Positions 40,531-49,822 of a stretch of 53,823 nt of DNA are shown here, in pieces. Numbering within the stretch: the stretch's first letter is position 1; the number at the start of each line of letters is the position of its first letter. The position numbers were made by a program, and so were the translations under genes. The notes beneath the pieces were generated by a model. The model saw only the letters and a program-made list of their open reading frames with translations, had not been told where the DNA came from and did no database searches. Source of the DNA: a virus; IMG/VR virus record IMGVR_UViG_3300024982_000001, positions 1 to 53,823 of that record. The stretch is one strand, 5' to 3'.

Positions 40531-41137
40531 CAGGTTCTATTTCGCCTCGTTCAACCATATCTTTATACTCTTGCTCCCAAATTGGAGAAAGTTCATCATA
40601 ACATGGTTGACAAAACCAACATCCCTCGCTATCGGTTGTCATTGTATCAATGTCAAAAGGTTGAGTACACGATTCACATTTTTGCAGACAAATATCTGGC
40701 TCCCAAAATGACAGCTTACCTTTCACGTTTAAAATTGGCTTATCGTATAACACTGGATTGGCTAGCACCCAATTGTAGATTGGTTTGCCGATTGGCTTTT
40801 CTCCTTCGGTTTCATCTGCTTCATACATGAATGTTTTCTCCGCCCAAATACTCGGATGATTGATTACGCAATCCACGATGTCAACTTCTCCAATGATAGC
40901 TGATGTTGGTCTATTTGGATAATAGCTTTTATTTCCTGCCTTAACCATTGTCGTTTTGCTTTGAACTTCTATGAGTTGTTCTGGACTTAGATTGGCAAAA
41001 AAACTTCCCATATCTTTAGCTGAAGCATGGATATAAATCCTGCCTCGAAAGTGAGTTTTCCAAGTTCTGTTCTCGATGTCTTTTATGCCGGAAGCAATTA
41101 ATGATGCCCATGGCTGTTTTATTGATAGTGCTTTCAT
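40520..41137 (-). CDS. ASCH-domain protein with C-terminal zinc finger
   Basis: A 205-residue protein. The N-terminal 125 residues are an ASCH/PUA-like domain (SIKQPWASLIASGIKDIENR at the start is diagnostic). The C-terminal part has CESC and CQPC pairs (KCESCTQPFDIDTM ... CWFCQPCYDEL) that form a zinc-ribbon-like finger. ASCH proteins bind RNA or modified nucleosides. The fusion of the two is unusual among the ASCH proteins I know, but I cannot check this. Confidence 0.8.
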   Translation of the reverse strand: MKALSIKQPWASLIASGIKDIENRTWKTHFRGRIYIHASAKDMGSFFANLSPEQLIEVQSKTTMVKAGNKSYYPNRPTSAIIGEVDIVDCVINHPSIWAEKTFMYEADETEGEKPIGKPIYNWVLANPVLYDKPILNVKGKLSFWEPDICLQKCESCTQPFDIDTMTTDSEGCWFCQPCYDELSPIWEQEYKDMVERGEIEPDGE

Positions 41138-41138
41138 G

Positions 41139-41543
41139 TTAATTAGTTTTTAAAGTTCGTTCCCAATCAATTCTTAAATCTGCACCGTTTCTTCTTGATA
41201 ATTCATGTTTGCCTCTTTCTAAATCTATACAGGATTTTTTACAACCTCGTTTACTCCAAAAATCATATAAATCACCTGCAAATATTAAATTGCTTGGTGC
41301 TTTCTTTTCATTTTTAAAGTCTAACAAAGAATAAACTGGACTATCTTTCAAATCTTTTAATGCGGATTCACAATCGAAATAAGAACCCATTTCTACTCGA
41401 TGTGATAATAGTTCAAAATCGGCATCTATGTCTAAACTTCTGACTACACATCCATAATTTTCTGTTCTTGCAATAAGTTCCATTGGTAATAATTCACCAA
41501 CAAAATATATTTTTTGCGCTTCTTTTAGGTCTTTGTAATTCAT
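41139..41543 (-). CDS. Hypothetical protein, 134 aa
   Basis: A 134-residue protein of the early operon with segments KIYFVGELLPMELIARTENY and DFWSKRGCKKSCIDLERGKH. It overlaps the upstream gene by 4 bases. No domain is recognised. Confidence 0.55.
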   Translation of the reverse strand: MNYKDLKEAQKIYFVGELLPMELIARTENYGCVVRSLDIDADFELLSHRVEMGSYFDCESALKDLKDSPVYSLLDFKNEKKAPSNLIFAGDLYDFWSKRGCKKSCIDLERGKHELSRRNGADLRIDWERTLKTN

Positions 41544-41902
41544 AATTTCTGTCCTTTACAGTTTTCACATTGAACATCACATCCTCTTTCGTTGTGACAA
41601 TCAAAAGTAGGAGGCTTTATCTTTTCTTCTCGCTTTTTAAGTCCTTTCAAGATAAGGATTTCATCGTTAACCTTTTCGTTGTTTAATCCGTGCTCGAGTA
41701 GAAAGTCTTGGATGGCTTCGAACTTCATTATCTCGATGAAGGCAATTTTTTCAGTTTTTATAAGATTAAATATTTCAGAGATTAGTTTTTTAAAATTGTC
41801 GGCTTCATCTCTAGTTGGAAGTTTGTCTTCATAAAACTTACCCATTAAAAAATGAATCAGGATATCATCTTTTGTAATTGTATTTTCAGTTGGCTTTGAC
41901 AT
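41540..41902 (-). CDS. Hypothetical protein with C-terminal Cys cluster, 120 aa
   Basis: A 120-residue helical protein (DEADNFKKLISEIFNLIKTE) ending in a Cys-rich tail, DCHNERGCDVQCENCKGQKL, which may bind metal. It overlaps the next gene start as ATGA. Unknown function. Confidence 0.55.
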   Translation of the reverse strand: MSKPTENTITKDDILIHFLMGKFYEDKLPTRDEADNFKKLISEIFNLIKTEKIAFIEIMKFEAIQDFLLEHGLNNEKVNDEILILKGLKKREEKIKPPTFDCHNERGCDVQCENCKGQKL

Positions 41903-41913
41903 AATTAATTTGG

Positions 41914-42339
41914 CTATTTGGTTAATAGTAAATTCAATCGTTTTCCTTGAATTTCCTCATAAAGAGTTGATCCGTTTTGCGTGATAGCGTAAGGAAGAAA
42001 CACTTCGGACACATCCGCTAATTCAGATTCTACCAATGCCATTTGTGCTTCAACCCAATCTTTAATAATTCGCCATGAAGTTCGAACTGCCTGCTCTTTA
42101 TTCTGATAGGTTTTCGGTACCTTCTGTTTTTCCATGGCTTTCATAACTCCTTTATATCGTGCAGGTAGTTTGAAACCAATAAGTTTTCCATTCATTTCAA
42201 TAGTGAAATTCAACGATACAGGAGTGCCCTCTTCATAGTCAGTCATTATTGATTTTGCGCCATGCATTGACAAACACTTGGATATTTCACCAAGTGTTTT
42301 GTGATAGTCAATTTTTGTGCTGTAGTTTAGAATTGGCAT
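41914..42339 (-). CDS. Conserved-type phage protein, 141 aa
   Basis: A 141-residue protein with the pattern SLNFTIEMNGKLIGFKLPAR and EQAVRTSWRIIKDWVEAQMA. I have the impression that proteins of this type (a small beta sheet followed by a helix with RxxWRxxKDWxxAQ) are frequent in phages of Bacteroidota near replication genes, but I know no function. Confidence 0.65.
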   Translation of the reverse strand: MPILNYSTKIDYHKTLGEISKCLSMHGAKSIMTDYEEGTPVSLNFTIEMNGKLIGFKLPARYKGVMKAMEKQKVPKTYQNKEQAVRTSWRIIKDWVEAQMALVESELADVSEVFLPYAITQNGSTLYEEIQGKRLNLLLTK

Positions 42340-42341
42340 GG

Positions 42342-42638
42342 CTATTCTTTTTTATCGATGAAGTGGACAATATCTACTGCTTGAATAAAGAATAAGCAAA
42401 CGCCCATCATCATAAAAAGCCAATGTCTCCATCCCCAATGCCATGTTGGTTCGTGCGCATCACATGCAGCAAAATTGCAAAACTGATACTGATTCCAATT
42501 TATCTTTAATCCGCTGCCCTTACACTTCCAATCTCCTAAAATTCCGTGCAGGCAATCTCCAATAAGGCTGACTGTAATTGCAGCTACAAAGACCATTATT
42601 ACTCTTAATGATACCAATGCTAATTTTTTTGTTTTCAT
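42342..42638 (-). CDS. Two-helix membrane protein with Cys-rich loop
   Basis: A 98-residue protein with two membrane helices (about residues 7-27 and 71-90) and a loop rich in Cys, Trp and His (DWKCKGSGLKI ... CNFAACDAHEPTWHWGWRHW). It lies right after dnaN. Function unknown; the loop might be periplasmic and disulphide linked. Confidence 0.62.
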   Translation of the reverse strand: MKTKKLALVSLRVIMVFVAAITVSLIGDCLHGILGDWKCKGSGLKINWNQYQFCNFAACDAHEPTWHWGWRHWLFMMMGVCLFFIQAVDIVHFIDKKE

Positions 42639-42641
42639 ATT

Positions 42642-43769
42642 TTAAGAGTTTAACATTACCGGCATAACCAGCATTATCAATTCCTCCCCTTCTTCATAGT
42701 TATTCTCGGGTCTTACGATACCGGCTCTGTTTGGCATTGAAGTTTCAAGAACAATTCTTGAATCGTCAACATTGTTCAATGCCTCTGCTAAAAATCGTGC
42801 GTTAAAACCGATTTCGATATCTCCGCTGGATGGCATTGGCTCACACACTAAAGATTCTTTTCCATTAGTGCTATAATCGATATCCTCCGCTACTAAATTC
42901 AATACTGTTCCCTTTTGTTTGATTGCTACCTGGTGTGTAGTTTTATTTGAGAATAGCGAAACCCTTTTCAAGCTGCTTGACAATTCTGCAGTATCAACAG
43001 CAAATTGATTCTGATTTTCTTTTGGAATTACAGCCTCGTAGTTTGGATATTTAGCATCCACCAACCTTGTTTTCAATTCATAATCACCAAAGCTGAATGA
43101 TGTATTATGAGCATTGTATTGGATATCTACATTCTCTGAATCGATGCTTGCTAAAACTCCTTTCAGGATATTCAATGGTTTTTTAGGTACCACAAAATCA
43201 ATATCGTCGTTTGCAAAATGGTCCGTTCTGCTGAACTTAACCAATCGATGTGCATCGGTAGCTACAAATGTCATTCCTGTAGTTCTCATTTGGAATAATA
43301 CGCCATTCATAACTGGTCTTAGTTCATCATTGCCACATGCAAAAACGGTCTTTTTAATGGCGCGTTCCAATACATCTGCTGGCAATGTAATTGTTGAAGG
43401 ATTTTCTACCTCTGTTGCTTTTGGATATTCATCGCCATTGTGATAAGCAATAGAATAGTTTCCGGAAGAAGAAATAATTTCTATTTGATTATTGTCCAGG
43501 ATTTGGAGTTCAATCGGTTGTGATGGAAGCGCTTTCAATATGTCGATTAGCAATTTCGCCGGAATACAAATGCTTTTCAATCCTTGGCTTTCAATTTCCA
43601 TTTTGGCGATCATTGTCGTTTCCAAATCAGATGCGGTTATCTTCAATGCTTTGCCATCCAACTCGAAAAGGAAGTTTTCTAAAATTGGCAATGTGCTGTT
43701 GCTTGGTGCCACTCCTGATAAATACTGAATTCTCTCTAATAATACTTTACTGTTTAATTTGATGTTCAT
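42642..43769 (-). CDS. dnaN: DNA polymerase III beta subunit (sliding clamp)
   Basis: A full-length 375-residue beta clamp. Typical segments are visible: SNSTLPILENFLFE near the start, LRPVMNGVLFQM in the second domain, VATDAHRL and VDAKYPNYEAVIP, and the C-terminal EELIMLVMPVML that forms the protein-binding pocket edge. It holds polymerases on DNA. Phages rarely encode a full bacterial-type clamp. Three other proteins of this phage carry clamp-binding-like motifs at a terminus. Confidence 0.95.
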   Translation of the reverse strand: MNIKLNSKVLLERIQYLSGVAPSNSTLPILENFLFELDGKALKITASDLETTMIAKMEIESQGLKSICIPAKLLIDILKALPSQPIELQILDNNQIEIISSSGNYSIAYHNGDEYPKATEVENPSTITLPADVLERAIKKTVFACGNDELRPVMNGVLFQMRTTGMTFVATDAHRLVKFSRTDHFANDDIDFVVPKKPLNILKGVLASIDSENVDIQYNAHNTSFSFGDYELKTRLVDAKYPNYEAVIPKENQNQFAVDTAELSSSLKRVSLFSNKTTHQVAIKQKGTVLNLVAEDIDYSTNGKESLVCEPMPSSGDIEIGFNARFLAEALNNVDDSRIVLETSMPNRAGIVRPENNYEEGEELIMLVMPVMLNS

Positions 43770-43792
43770 GGTTTCTATTTTAATTTGTTAGT

Positions 43793-45172
43793 TTATGCAG
43801 CTTCTTCGTTCTGCGTTAGTAATTTTGAATCTTCTTCTTTTAATTTTTTGAATTCCTCCACCAGTTTCGATATCTTTTTGATATTTCTTTTGATGATATC
43901 AATAATCTCGTCATGGTATTGGGTTGGTTTGTTGTCAATGCCTCTTGCTTGAATAATTTTGAAGCTGGAAAGCGATAATTCTATTGTTTCGAGTCGTTTT
44001 CCACCCAGTCTTGCCGACATTAACAGTATTCCGGCTTTTTTATGATATCCGTTTGTGTGCACACAATGCTTCAATATCTTGCCTTCCTGTTTCACATCTT
44101 CCTCCTCGATTAGAGTTACAATTTTCATTTTGCCTTTCTCAAGTGCGAAATCCTTAAAGACTTCAAGTTTCATATCAATCAGGATTTTGTCTTTGGCTGC
44201 CTGTTCTCGTTCCCTTTCTTGGCGAACCAATTCCCTTTGGGCAATTTCTTTATCCGTCTTCTTCTGTTTTTTAGCTACATAAAAATTGTGAGCACGCTTC
44301 AGATTTTTAGGAAGAATGAACTTTGGACTTCTGATGTCTTTGCCAAACTCCACAAGCAGCTTGAGGTAGTCATACCAAATTCCGGCATCTGAAACTTTAT
44401 ATTTATTCCTGAGCATGATTCTAATTTGTGGCCAGTAACTATTGTAATGGGAATCTTTATGCACTGCATGAAGCAGCAATTCGTATTGGCGAGCTTTTAA
44501 CAAAGTTTCTATCCTTGGTTGCAACTCGATTTTGCGAATCAAATATCTCCAATCGCAATCGTGACCGCTGTGCTTATTAAAAGCATATTTGTCGAATCGA
44601 GGTAAAAATTCTGCTCCAGGGCAATTGTAATCTGATGCGAAACGATCATATTCAGTCATACCTCCATACTGCGATTTATTTCTTCTAACTTCATAATCGC
44701 TAGAAGTAAATCCATCACCGGTCCAAGTTGTATTTCTCCCCACAACAACTTTTTTGTTTTTTTCGTAGTCGGTCCACTCTTCAAATACACTACGGAAATG
44801 GTGCACAGGCTTTTTGTTTTTGTACATCCACTTCCAGCAAGTAAAATATCTTACAACCTGAAATCTTTCTACTACTTGCACAACGGAATAACTTATGATT
44901 TTAAGAAAATCTCCATTATTTATGGTAATCTTCTTTAGTTTCTGATTACATGATGGACACGTAACTTGGTGAAGCCTATTAGTTGAATTCTTTTTCCAAA
45001 AGACTTCTCCTGGCTTCCATGTATGATTGCACTCCAAACACACTAAATTTTTGTAGTGAGTAGTGTAGTACAATTGATGTTTTGAAATTACAAAAGGCTC
45101 ATGTTCCTTTGGATTAGGAAGAGTTTTGTGCAACTTCCAAACTTCAATCTGTAGTTTAGTCGATGGTATCAT
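43793..45172 (-). CDS. PcfJ-like protein
   Basis: A 459-residue protein. The N-terminal part has two zinc-binding CxxC pairs (VCLECNHTW and TCPSCNQKL). The C-terminal third shows the PcfJ signature: GKILKHCVHTNGYHKKAGIL, then LETIELSLSSFKIIQARGID. PcfJ is known from conjugative plasmids and transposons of Gram-positives and Bacteroidota, and the preceding gene encodes PcfK, as usual. Function is unclear; a role with DNA in transfer or replication is assumed. Confidence 0.85.
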   Translation of the reverse strand: MIPSTKLQIEVWKLHKTLPNPKEHEPFVISKHQLYYTTHYKNLVCLECNHTWKPGEVFWKKNSTNRLHQVTCPSCNQKLKKITINNGDFLKIISYSVVQVVERFQVVRYFTCWKWMYKNKKPVHHFRSVFEEWTDYEKNKKVVVGRNTTWTGDGFTSSDYEVRRNKSQYGGMTEYDRFASDYNCPGAEFLPRFDKYAFNKHSGHDCDWRYLIRKIELQPRIETLLKARQYELLLHAVHKDSHYNSYWPQIRIMLRNKYKVSDAGIWYDYLKLLVEFGKDIRSPKFILPKNLKRAHNFYVAKKQKKTDKEIAQRELVRQEREREQAAKDKILIDMKLEVFKDFALEKGKMKIVTLIEEEDVKQEGKILKHCVHTNGYHKKAGILLMSARLGGKRLETIELSLSSFKIIQARGIDNKPTQYHDEIIDIIKRNIKKISKLVEEFKKLKEEDSKLLTQNEEAA

Positions 45173-45177
45173 AGTAA

Positions 45178-45750
45178 TTAAAATAAAGATCCTTGGCCTA
45201 CTGTTTCTTCTTCGTTTTTAGCTTCCGGAACTTCTCCATCTGTTGTTGCCGGAACTGGAGTAGCCTTTGCTTTCGCTTTTTTCTTGTCAAGCATTTTTTT
45301 CCTTGCATCTTCAACAGCTAATTCGATTGCTTTTTCTCGTGCTTCAGCTTTATCTTCTTCGCTCAATTCTACTTTGTAATCGAGTTTAACCTTTTTCTTT
45401 TCGTCTTCGATAAATCTCTCGATAGCTGTTGCTCTTGCTTCGGCCATTTCTGTTTCACTAAGTTTGATTTCCTTATTAACAACAACTTTTCCCGGAGTAG
45501 TAGGTATGTTTTTAATATTATCTTCATCGTAGTAATGAACTGCCCAACCGAAAACTTCTTCATCAGCATAACCTTCTCTTTTGCCTTCTTTAGCACATTT
45601 CATTACATAATTACAGCACTCTTTCAGGGTTTTGTTTGCTTTAGCATAGGTTACTGCAAACAATTCATCCTCTGCAGCACGTTTGTCAAGATAGTCTTTG
45701 ATGCTTTGCTCAAATGGATTCAACTTTGTTTCTTTTTTTTCTGTTGACAT
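45178..45750 (-). CDS. PcfK-like protein with C-terminal clamp-binding-like motif
   Basis: A 190-residue PcfK-family protein: LNPFEQSIKDYLDKRAAED at the start, CCNYVMKCAKEGKREGYADE and AVHYYDEDNI in the middle. The acidic tail ends in QGSLF (186-190), which fits the bacterial beta-clamp binding consensus QxxLF. dnaN is two genes away. The pairing with PcfJ is the usual one. Binding of PcfK to the clamp is my inference. Confidence 0.85.
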   Translation of the reverse strand: MSTEKKETKLNPFEQSIKDYLDKRAAEDELFAVTYAKANKTLKECCNYVMKCAKEGKREGYADEEVFGWAVHYYDEDNIKNIPTTPGKVVVNKEIKLSETEMAEARATAIERFIEDEKKKVKLDYKVELSEEDKAEAREKAIELAVEDARKKMLDKKKAKAKATPVPATTDGEVPEAKNEEETVGQGSLF

Positions 45751-45780
45751 AATTTCTCGTGTATTAAATTTGATTGTTTA

Positions 45781-48306
45781 TTAAAATTGTAAATCTTCTA
45801 TTTCATTGAAAAACTCATTGATATCTTCGATATGTGATAAATCGATTCTATGAAACTCCTTGTAATTTCCCATGTGATAACCGTCTTGTATTCTGACTAT
45901 TCGACACCATACTTTTGTCCCGGCTCTCTCAAAAACACAACTCGGTAGCATTATTTCTCCTGTCAGCTGATACCGTTTATTTTTTGGATCATTAAGGAAC
46001 TGGTCAAGTCTCTTTTCCATCGATGGTCCATTAGGAATAATGGCCAGTAATTCTCCGCCATGCCAATGAAGCATCTTGCAGGCTTTTTCCACGTGCTCCA
46101 TTGCTGTTTTACCGGAAGCTCCGAACGGTGGATTCATGGCTATTTTGTGAAACTTATTCCCGATGTAGTAGTTTTCAAATGATGTGTTGTGAACGCTTCC
46201 GGATACATTAACTGCAAGTTGAGAAGCTAAATCATGGCTAGGTTCTACAAAATGATTTGTTGTGGTACCAGGAAAGAATCTGCCAATTGCTCCATGGCCA
46301 GCTGACGGTTCCAACATATCTTCGTTTGGCTGCGGATTTAACCATTCAACCACTTTCATTCCGAGTGGTTCTGGAGTAGCAAAGTAATCTACACCTTCTC
46401 TTGATTTGTTCGAAGATGTTTTCTTTCCTCGAGCGAAATAGTAAGTTTTGGCTTTGTCAAATTCTGAAATAGTAAACAGGTATTTATCTGCTTCCTTGCC
46501 TCCGGTTCCTTGGTGTATATTTGGAGCATCCGTATGTGGATTATTATATCCTTCCTTGAAAGCTGTTTCCAAATCACGTGCAAGATTTCCCATTGCAAGG
46601 TTCTCTGCTGTTTTGGACCGCTCTGCAATTTTTGTGGCAAAGGCATATCTTTCAGTTGTTGTTTGAAGTGTAGCATATTCGTAAATGGCATTACTCATCA
46701 ATCCTTCGCGATAAATTCTTCCTTCAGTTTGAATTGCTTGCGTTGGCGCTGTAGGCAGTCCAAGATTAATTAAAACCCTTTGGTGCTCTCCAGTTCTGTC
46801 ATGAAGAGAAATTCCTTCCTGTCCGGCTTTAATTTGAACCACAATCAGATTTGTATCTGAACCATCGCGATTGAAATCATTTATGTTTTGACTGCGGAGT
46901 CTTTTATTTACGGTACCGTTGAATTCTTTTGCATGAGGGAAAAACAATCTCAAAGTTTCACGCACGTTGATCAAGTAATTCAATTCAAGGTTCCAGAAAT
47001 AAGAATACTGCTCTTTGAAATTATGGATTTCGTTTTCCAAATCATAATTACTGTATTCGTCTTTTTCTAAAAATTCTGCAATGTCAAATTGAAAAGGGTG
47101 GGATGGAAGAGAGTTATTGTAATTGTGAAATACAACTACCTTTCTGCCTAAATCTAAATGCTGTTTGATGCGTTTACATATTTCCCTGGCTTTGATACAC
47201 TCCAACAATTGAGTAATGTACAAGTGATTATGTTTCTTGTGGATCCTGTCGCTGAGTATTGGATATTTATCGCAGAAAGCATCATCATAGAATAAATCAA
47301 AACCTTCTTCAATCTTTTGACCTATGACAGAATCAAGCGTTATAAACTCTCTGGAGTAATCAAACTCAAGGTTTATTTGTCGCGTGGACATAACGCCTTT
47401 TTCTTTCCAATTTTCAAAGAAATTACGCTCCATTAAATTCACATCAACACCGCTTTCGGGAATTGTACATCGATTATATCTCATTCGATATCCAAAATTC
47501 TCTACCATGAATTTACTCCAACCGGTAGGTGTGTTGTACGAGTCGTTATACTCTGGTTCTTCAATGGTTTCGTATATGTCAAAAAGGCAACCATCAGCGT
47601 ATTTAATGGATTTATGATAAGCGAATGGTGTGGCCGATAGGAAAACAACTTTTGTTTTTTCTACCATTTCAGTAACAATTTCACGATATCGATTTTCATC
47701 AAATACTTCTCTATCGTATTTATCTCTTGAGTATAGAAATGGATACTTCTTCACTCTAGGTTTTACCACTGACGGCACCTTAACCACTTCTTGATGCTGC
47801 AGGTAATATGAAGTGCAATTTCCTTGCTCATTTTGGTTTAAATAATGGCTTTCATCATAGATTACTAAATCAAAATCTCTGTTTAAAATAGCCTCGTTCT
47901 GATAGAAATTAGCGTACGTTGTAACTGTTGTTTCAAAACCCTGGTCATGGATGCCATTCAGCTGATAAATATTCAAATTGAATTTCACTGCTTCTTCAAC
48001 CCAGTCAGTACATTTCTTTTGTGTTGGAACTACAATCAATATTTCTCTTTTGTTTTGACGATGAAACCTGTTGGCAATACCCAATCCAACAAATGTTTTT
48101 CCGGTCCCGGTTCCATTTGTAAAAAGATATCCCTTGCCTTCTTCGAAACGTCTTTCGGCAAAGCTTATATCTTCAACTTGGGTGTCAAACAGAAATGGCA
48201 TCATTGTTTTTATATCTGAAAATGGGGTTAATATTGGCTCGGCTTCGATTGTCTCAATCGTATCTTCGAAAACAAGAAATAATTGATTTTGGCTTTTAAT
48301 TTTCAT
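45781..48306 (-). CDS. SF2 helicase fused to DNA methyltransferase
   Basis: An 841-residue protein from the ATG at 48306 (a TTG-started extension is rejected). Residues about 40-560 form an SNF2/SF2-type helicase: Walker A GTGTGKT (65-71), DESH near residue 145, LSATP, and a C-terminal QTEGRIYREG. Residues about 640-800 are an N6-adenine methyltransferase with motif I LEPSAGHGAIG and the catalytic NPPF at 725-728. Such fusions resemble restriction-like or protection enzymes carried by phages. It follows the nuclease-like gene at 48341. Confidence 0.88.
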   Translation of the reverse strand: MKIKSQNQLFLVFEDTIETIEAEPILTPFSDIKTMMPFLFDTQVEDISFAERRFEEGKGYLFTNGTGTGKTFVGLGIANRFHRQNKREILIVVPTQKKCTDWVEEAVKFNLNIYQLNGIHDQGFETTVTTYANFYQNEAILNRDFDLVIYDESHYLNQNEQGNCTSYYLQHQEVVKVPSVVKPRVKKYPFLYSRDKYDREVFDENRYREIVTEMVEKTKVVFLSATPFAYHKSIKYADGCLFDIYETIEEPEYNDSYNTPTGWSKFMVENFGYRMRYNRCTIPESGVDVNLMERNFFENWKEKGVMSTRQINLEFDYSREFITLDSVIGQKIEEGFDLFYDDAFCDKYPILSDRIHKKHNHLYITQLLECIKAREICKRIKQHLDLGRKVVVFHNYNNSLPSHPFQFDIAEFLEKDEYSNYDLENEIHNFKEQYSYFWNLELNYLINVRETLRLFFPHAKEFNGTVNKRLRSQNINDFNRDGSDTNLIVVQIKAGQEGISLHDRTGEHQRVLINLGLPTAPTQAIQTEGRIYREGLMSNAIYEYATLQTTTERYAFATKIAERSKTAENLAMGNLARDLETAFKEGYNNPHTDAPNIHQGTGGKEADKYLFTISEFDKAKTYYFARGKKTSSNKSREGVDYFATPEPLGMKVVEWLNPQPNEDMLEPSAGHGAIGRFFPGTTTNHFVEPSHDLASQLAVNVSGSVHNTSFENYYIGNKFHKIAMNPPFGASGKTAMEHVEKACKMLHWHGGELLAIIPNGPSMEKRLDQFLNDPKNKRYQLTGEIMLPSCVFERAGTKVWCRIVRIQDGYHMGNYKEFHRIDLSHIEDINEFFNEIEDLQF

Positions 48307-48340
48307 TATTAAATTTTCTTCAATATTGGGTTGACTTAAT

Positions 48341-48775
48341 CTAATTATCAAGCAAAAGCTTGTTTAAGTCGGTTTCTAAATTTGTGTAATTAAGAGAAGT
48401 GTATCTTAGTACTCTCCATCCCAGGCTAACTGCTAAATTGTATTTCTCAACATCCCTTGAATATCCGCTTACTGTTGTGTGCCTGCTTTTCTTTGAATAA
48501 ATTCCTTCGTACTCAATTGCTATGTTCAGTTCTGGTATTGCCCAGTCAAATCGAAATCTTCTTACTTGATCAAATCTGTATTCGGTTTCATATCCTTGAA
48601 TTTTACACTGCTGCAGGAACATTTTTAAAAAAAGTTCGATTGTGTTTTTTTCAATCGATATCTTGACGATTTTTACTCCTTTTGGAACTGGCTTAACTTC
48701 AACATGCTTCTTGTTATCTTCTATTTTGAGGCCTTTGTTTCTTAAATTCTGTAAATCCTTTTCGCTCCAGGCCAT
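48341..48775 (-). CDS. PD-(D/E)XK-type nuclease
   Basis: A 144-residue protein. The core RFRFDWAIPELNIAIEYEG carries the Asp and ExE of a PD-(D/E)XK active site, followed by TVSGYSRDVEKYNLAVSLGW and VLRYT, as in VRR-NUC/DUF559-like or resolvase-like phage nucleases. It may resolve recombination or replication junctions. It lies between small early genes and the helicase-methylase. Confidence 0.78.
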   Translation of the reverse strand: MAWSEKDLQNLRNKGLKIEDNKKHVEVKPVPKGVKIVKISIEKNTIELFLKMFLQQCKIQGYETEYRFDQVRRFRFDWAIPELNIAIEYEGIYSKKSRHTTVSGYSRDVEKYNLAVSLGWRVLRYTSLNYTNLETDLNKLLLDN

Positions 48776-48776
48776 G

Positions 48777-49001
48777 TTAGATTGTTTTTAAATTTGATTT
48801 TGATTGCTTGGTCTCGAAGAAAAAAGGAACTTCTTTCATCAACTGATCAACATCCATTTCCTTGATGTGATTTATTCTGTTTAGTATCAAATGCGTTTGA
48901 TTTAATAACTTTGGAAGCGCATAGTTTGGACAAATAGGAATGAAATCCTTCAACTTCTGCAGTTGAATTTCAAATTCTTCTGCCTGCTCTATGTGGTTCA
49001 T
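48777..49001 (-). CDS. Hypothetical protein, 74 aa
   Basis: A 74-residue helical protein (AEEFEIQLQKLKDFIPICPN, then HIKEMDVDQLMKEVPFFFET). It overlaps the previous gene by 4 bases (ATGA). Unknown function. Confidence 0.58.
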   Translation of the reverse strand: MNHIEQAEEFEIQLQKLKDFIPICPNYALPKLLNQTHLILNRINHIKEMDVDQLMKEVPFFFETKQSKSNLKTI

Positions 49002-49822
49002 TTTAAAGCAGCTTTGAATTCGTTAAAATCATTTGTGAAACGACACAGATATTCAGAAACTGCAATACTTCTGCATCTGTTTTTGACGATACTCAAACGT
49101 TTTCCTTGCCTGATAGTTTCTCTTGCGGTATTTAAATCGGCCTTTGCAATAGTTGAGTTTGGTCTTTTAGCATAATCTTCTTCAAGTGATTTCAAATACC
49201 TTAATTCTTCAGTTTTGTATTGAATTTCTTTATCCTCGTTTGAAATTTTTATAATTTTTAAAGATTCCATTTCATCAAAAAGAAGCCATGCTTCAGGGAA
49301 AAAATTATACTCTTTCAGTTCGTCAAAAACAGTTTTTAAAAATTCTTCTCTGATTTTTGCCTTATCTTCTTCCGTTGCTTCCTTTGGAGCATTGAGCAAA
49401 AGGTTTTTTTTCTGTGAATAAACTTTAAGGCTTTCATTTCGGAATGATTTATAAGCGTCGAGCACTTCACCAACCGATACACAATCAAGAATTCTAAAAA
49501 CTTTTATTTGTGGAAATTCTCTGGCTACATACATTTTGAAAGCTTCTTGAATCTCTGGAATAGTGAAATTTCCAAATTTTGATTTTATAAAATCCATGAT
49601 AACAAGCATCTGAATCTGTAAATCCTTTTTTTCATTTTCATTGGACATTTTGATATTCATGATTGTAATCAGGTAATTAATCAAGCTATCCGTTTGAGAA
49701 GTGTCAACAATGGTTCTGATTTTATGATGGTCCTCTTGAAGTGTTGCTAGAAATGGTCTCGACAGCTTCTGAAGTGCTAAATCTGAATTGTTGTTTTGGA
49801 TTGTTGGAGTTTGTTTGCTCAT
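48998..49822 (-). CDS. Hypothetical replication-region protein, 274 aa
   Basis: A 274-residue soluble, mostly helical protein directly after the DUF4373 protein, where many phages have a helicase loader or primosome protein. No Walker motif is visible. Segments include FGNFTIPEIQEAFKMYVARE and YNFFPEAWLLFDEMESLK. The first 34 residues overlap the end of the DUF4373 gene by 101 bases; a later start (MNIKMSNENE, residue 56) would remove the overlap. Confidence 0.6.
   Translation of the reverse strand: MSKQTPTIQNNNSDLALQKLSRPFLATLQEDHHKIRTIVDTSQTDSLINYLITIMNIKMSNENEKKDLQIQMLVIMDFIKSKFGNFTIPEIQEAFKMYVAREFPQIKVFRILDCVSVGEVLDAYKSFRNESLKVYSQKKNLLLNAPKEATEEDKAKIREEFLKTVFDELKEYNFFPEAWLLFDEMESLKIIKISNEDKEIQYKTEELRYLKSLEEDYAKRPNSTIAKADLNTARETIRQGKRLSIVKNRCRSIAVSEYLCRFTNDFNEFKAALK

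Noticed and set aside
48307-48351. Extended N-terminus of the helicase-methylase
   Set aside because: The extension begins at a TTG and overlaps the end of the nuclease-like gene; the ATG at 48306 is better placed.
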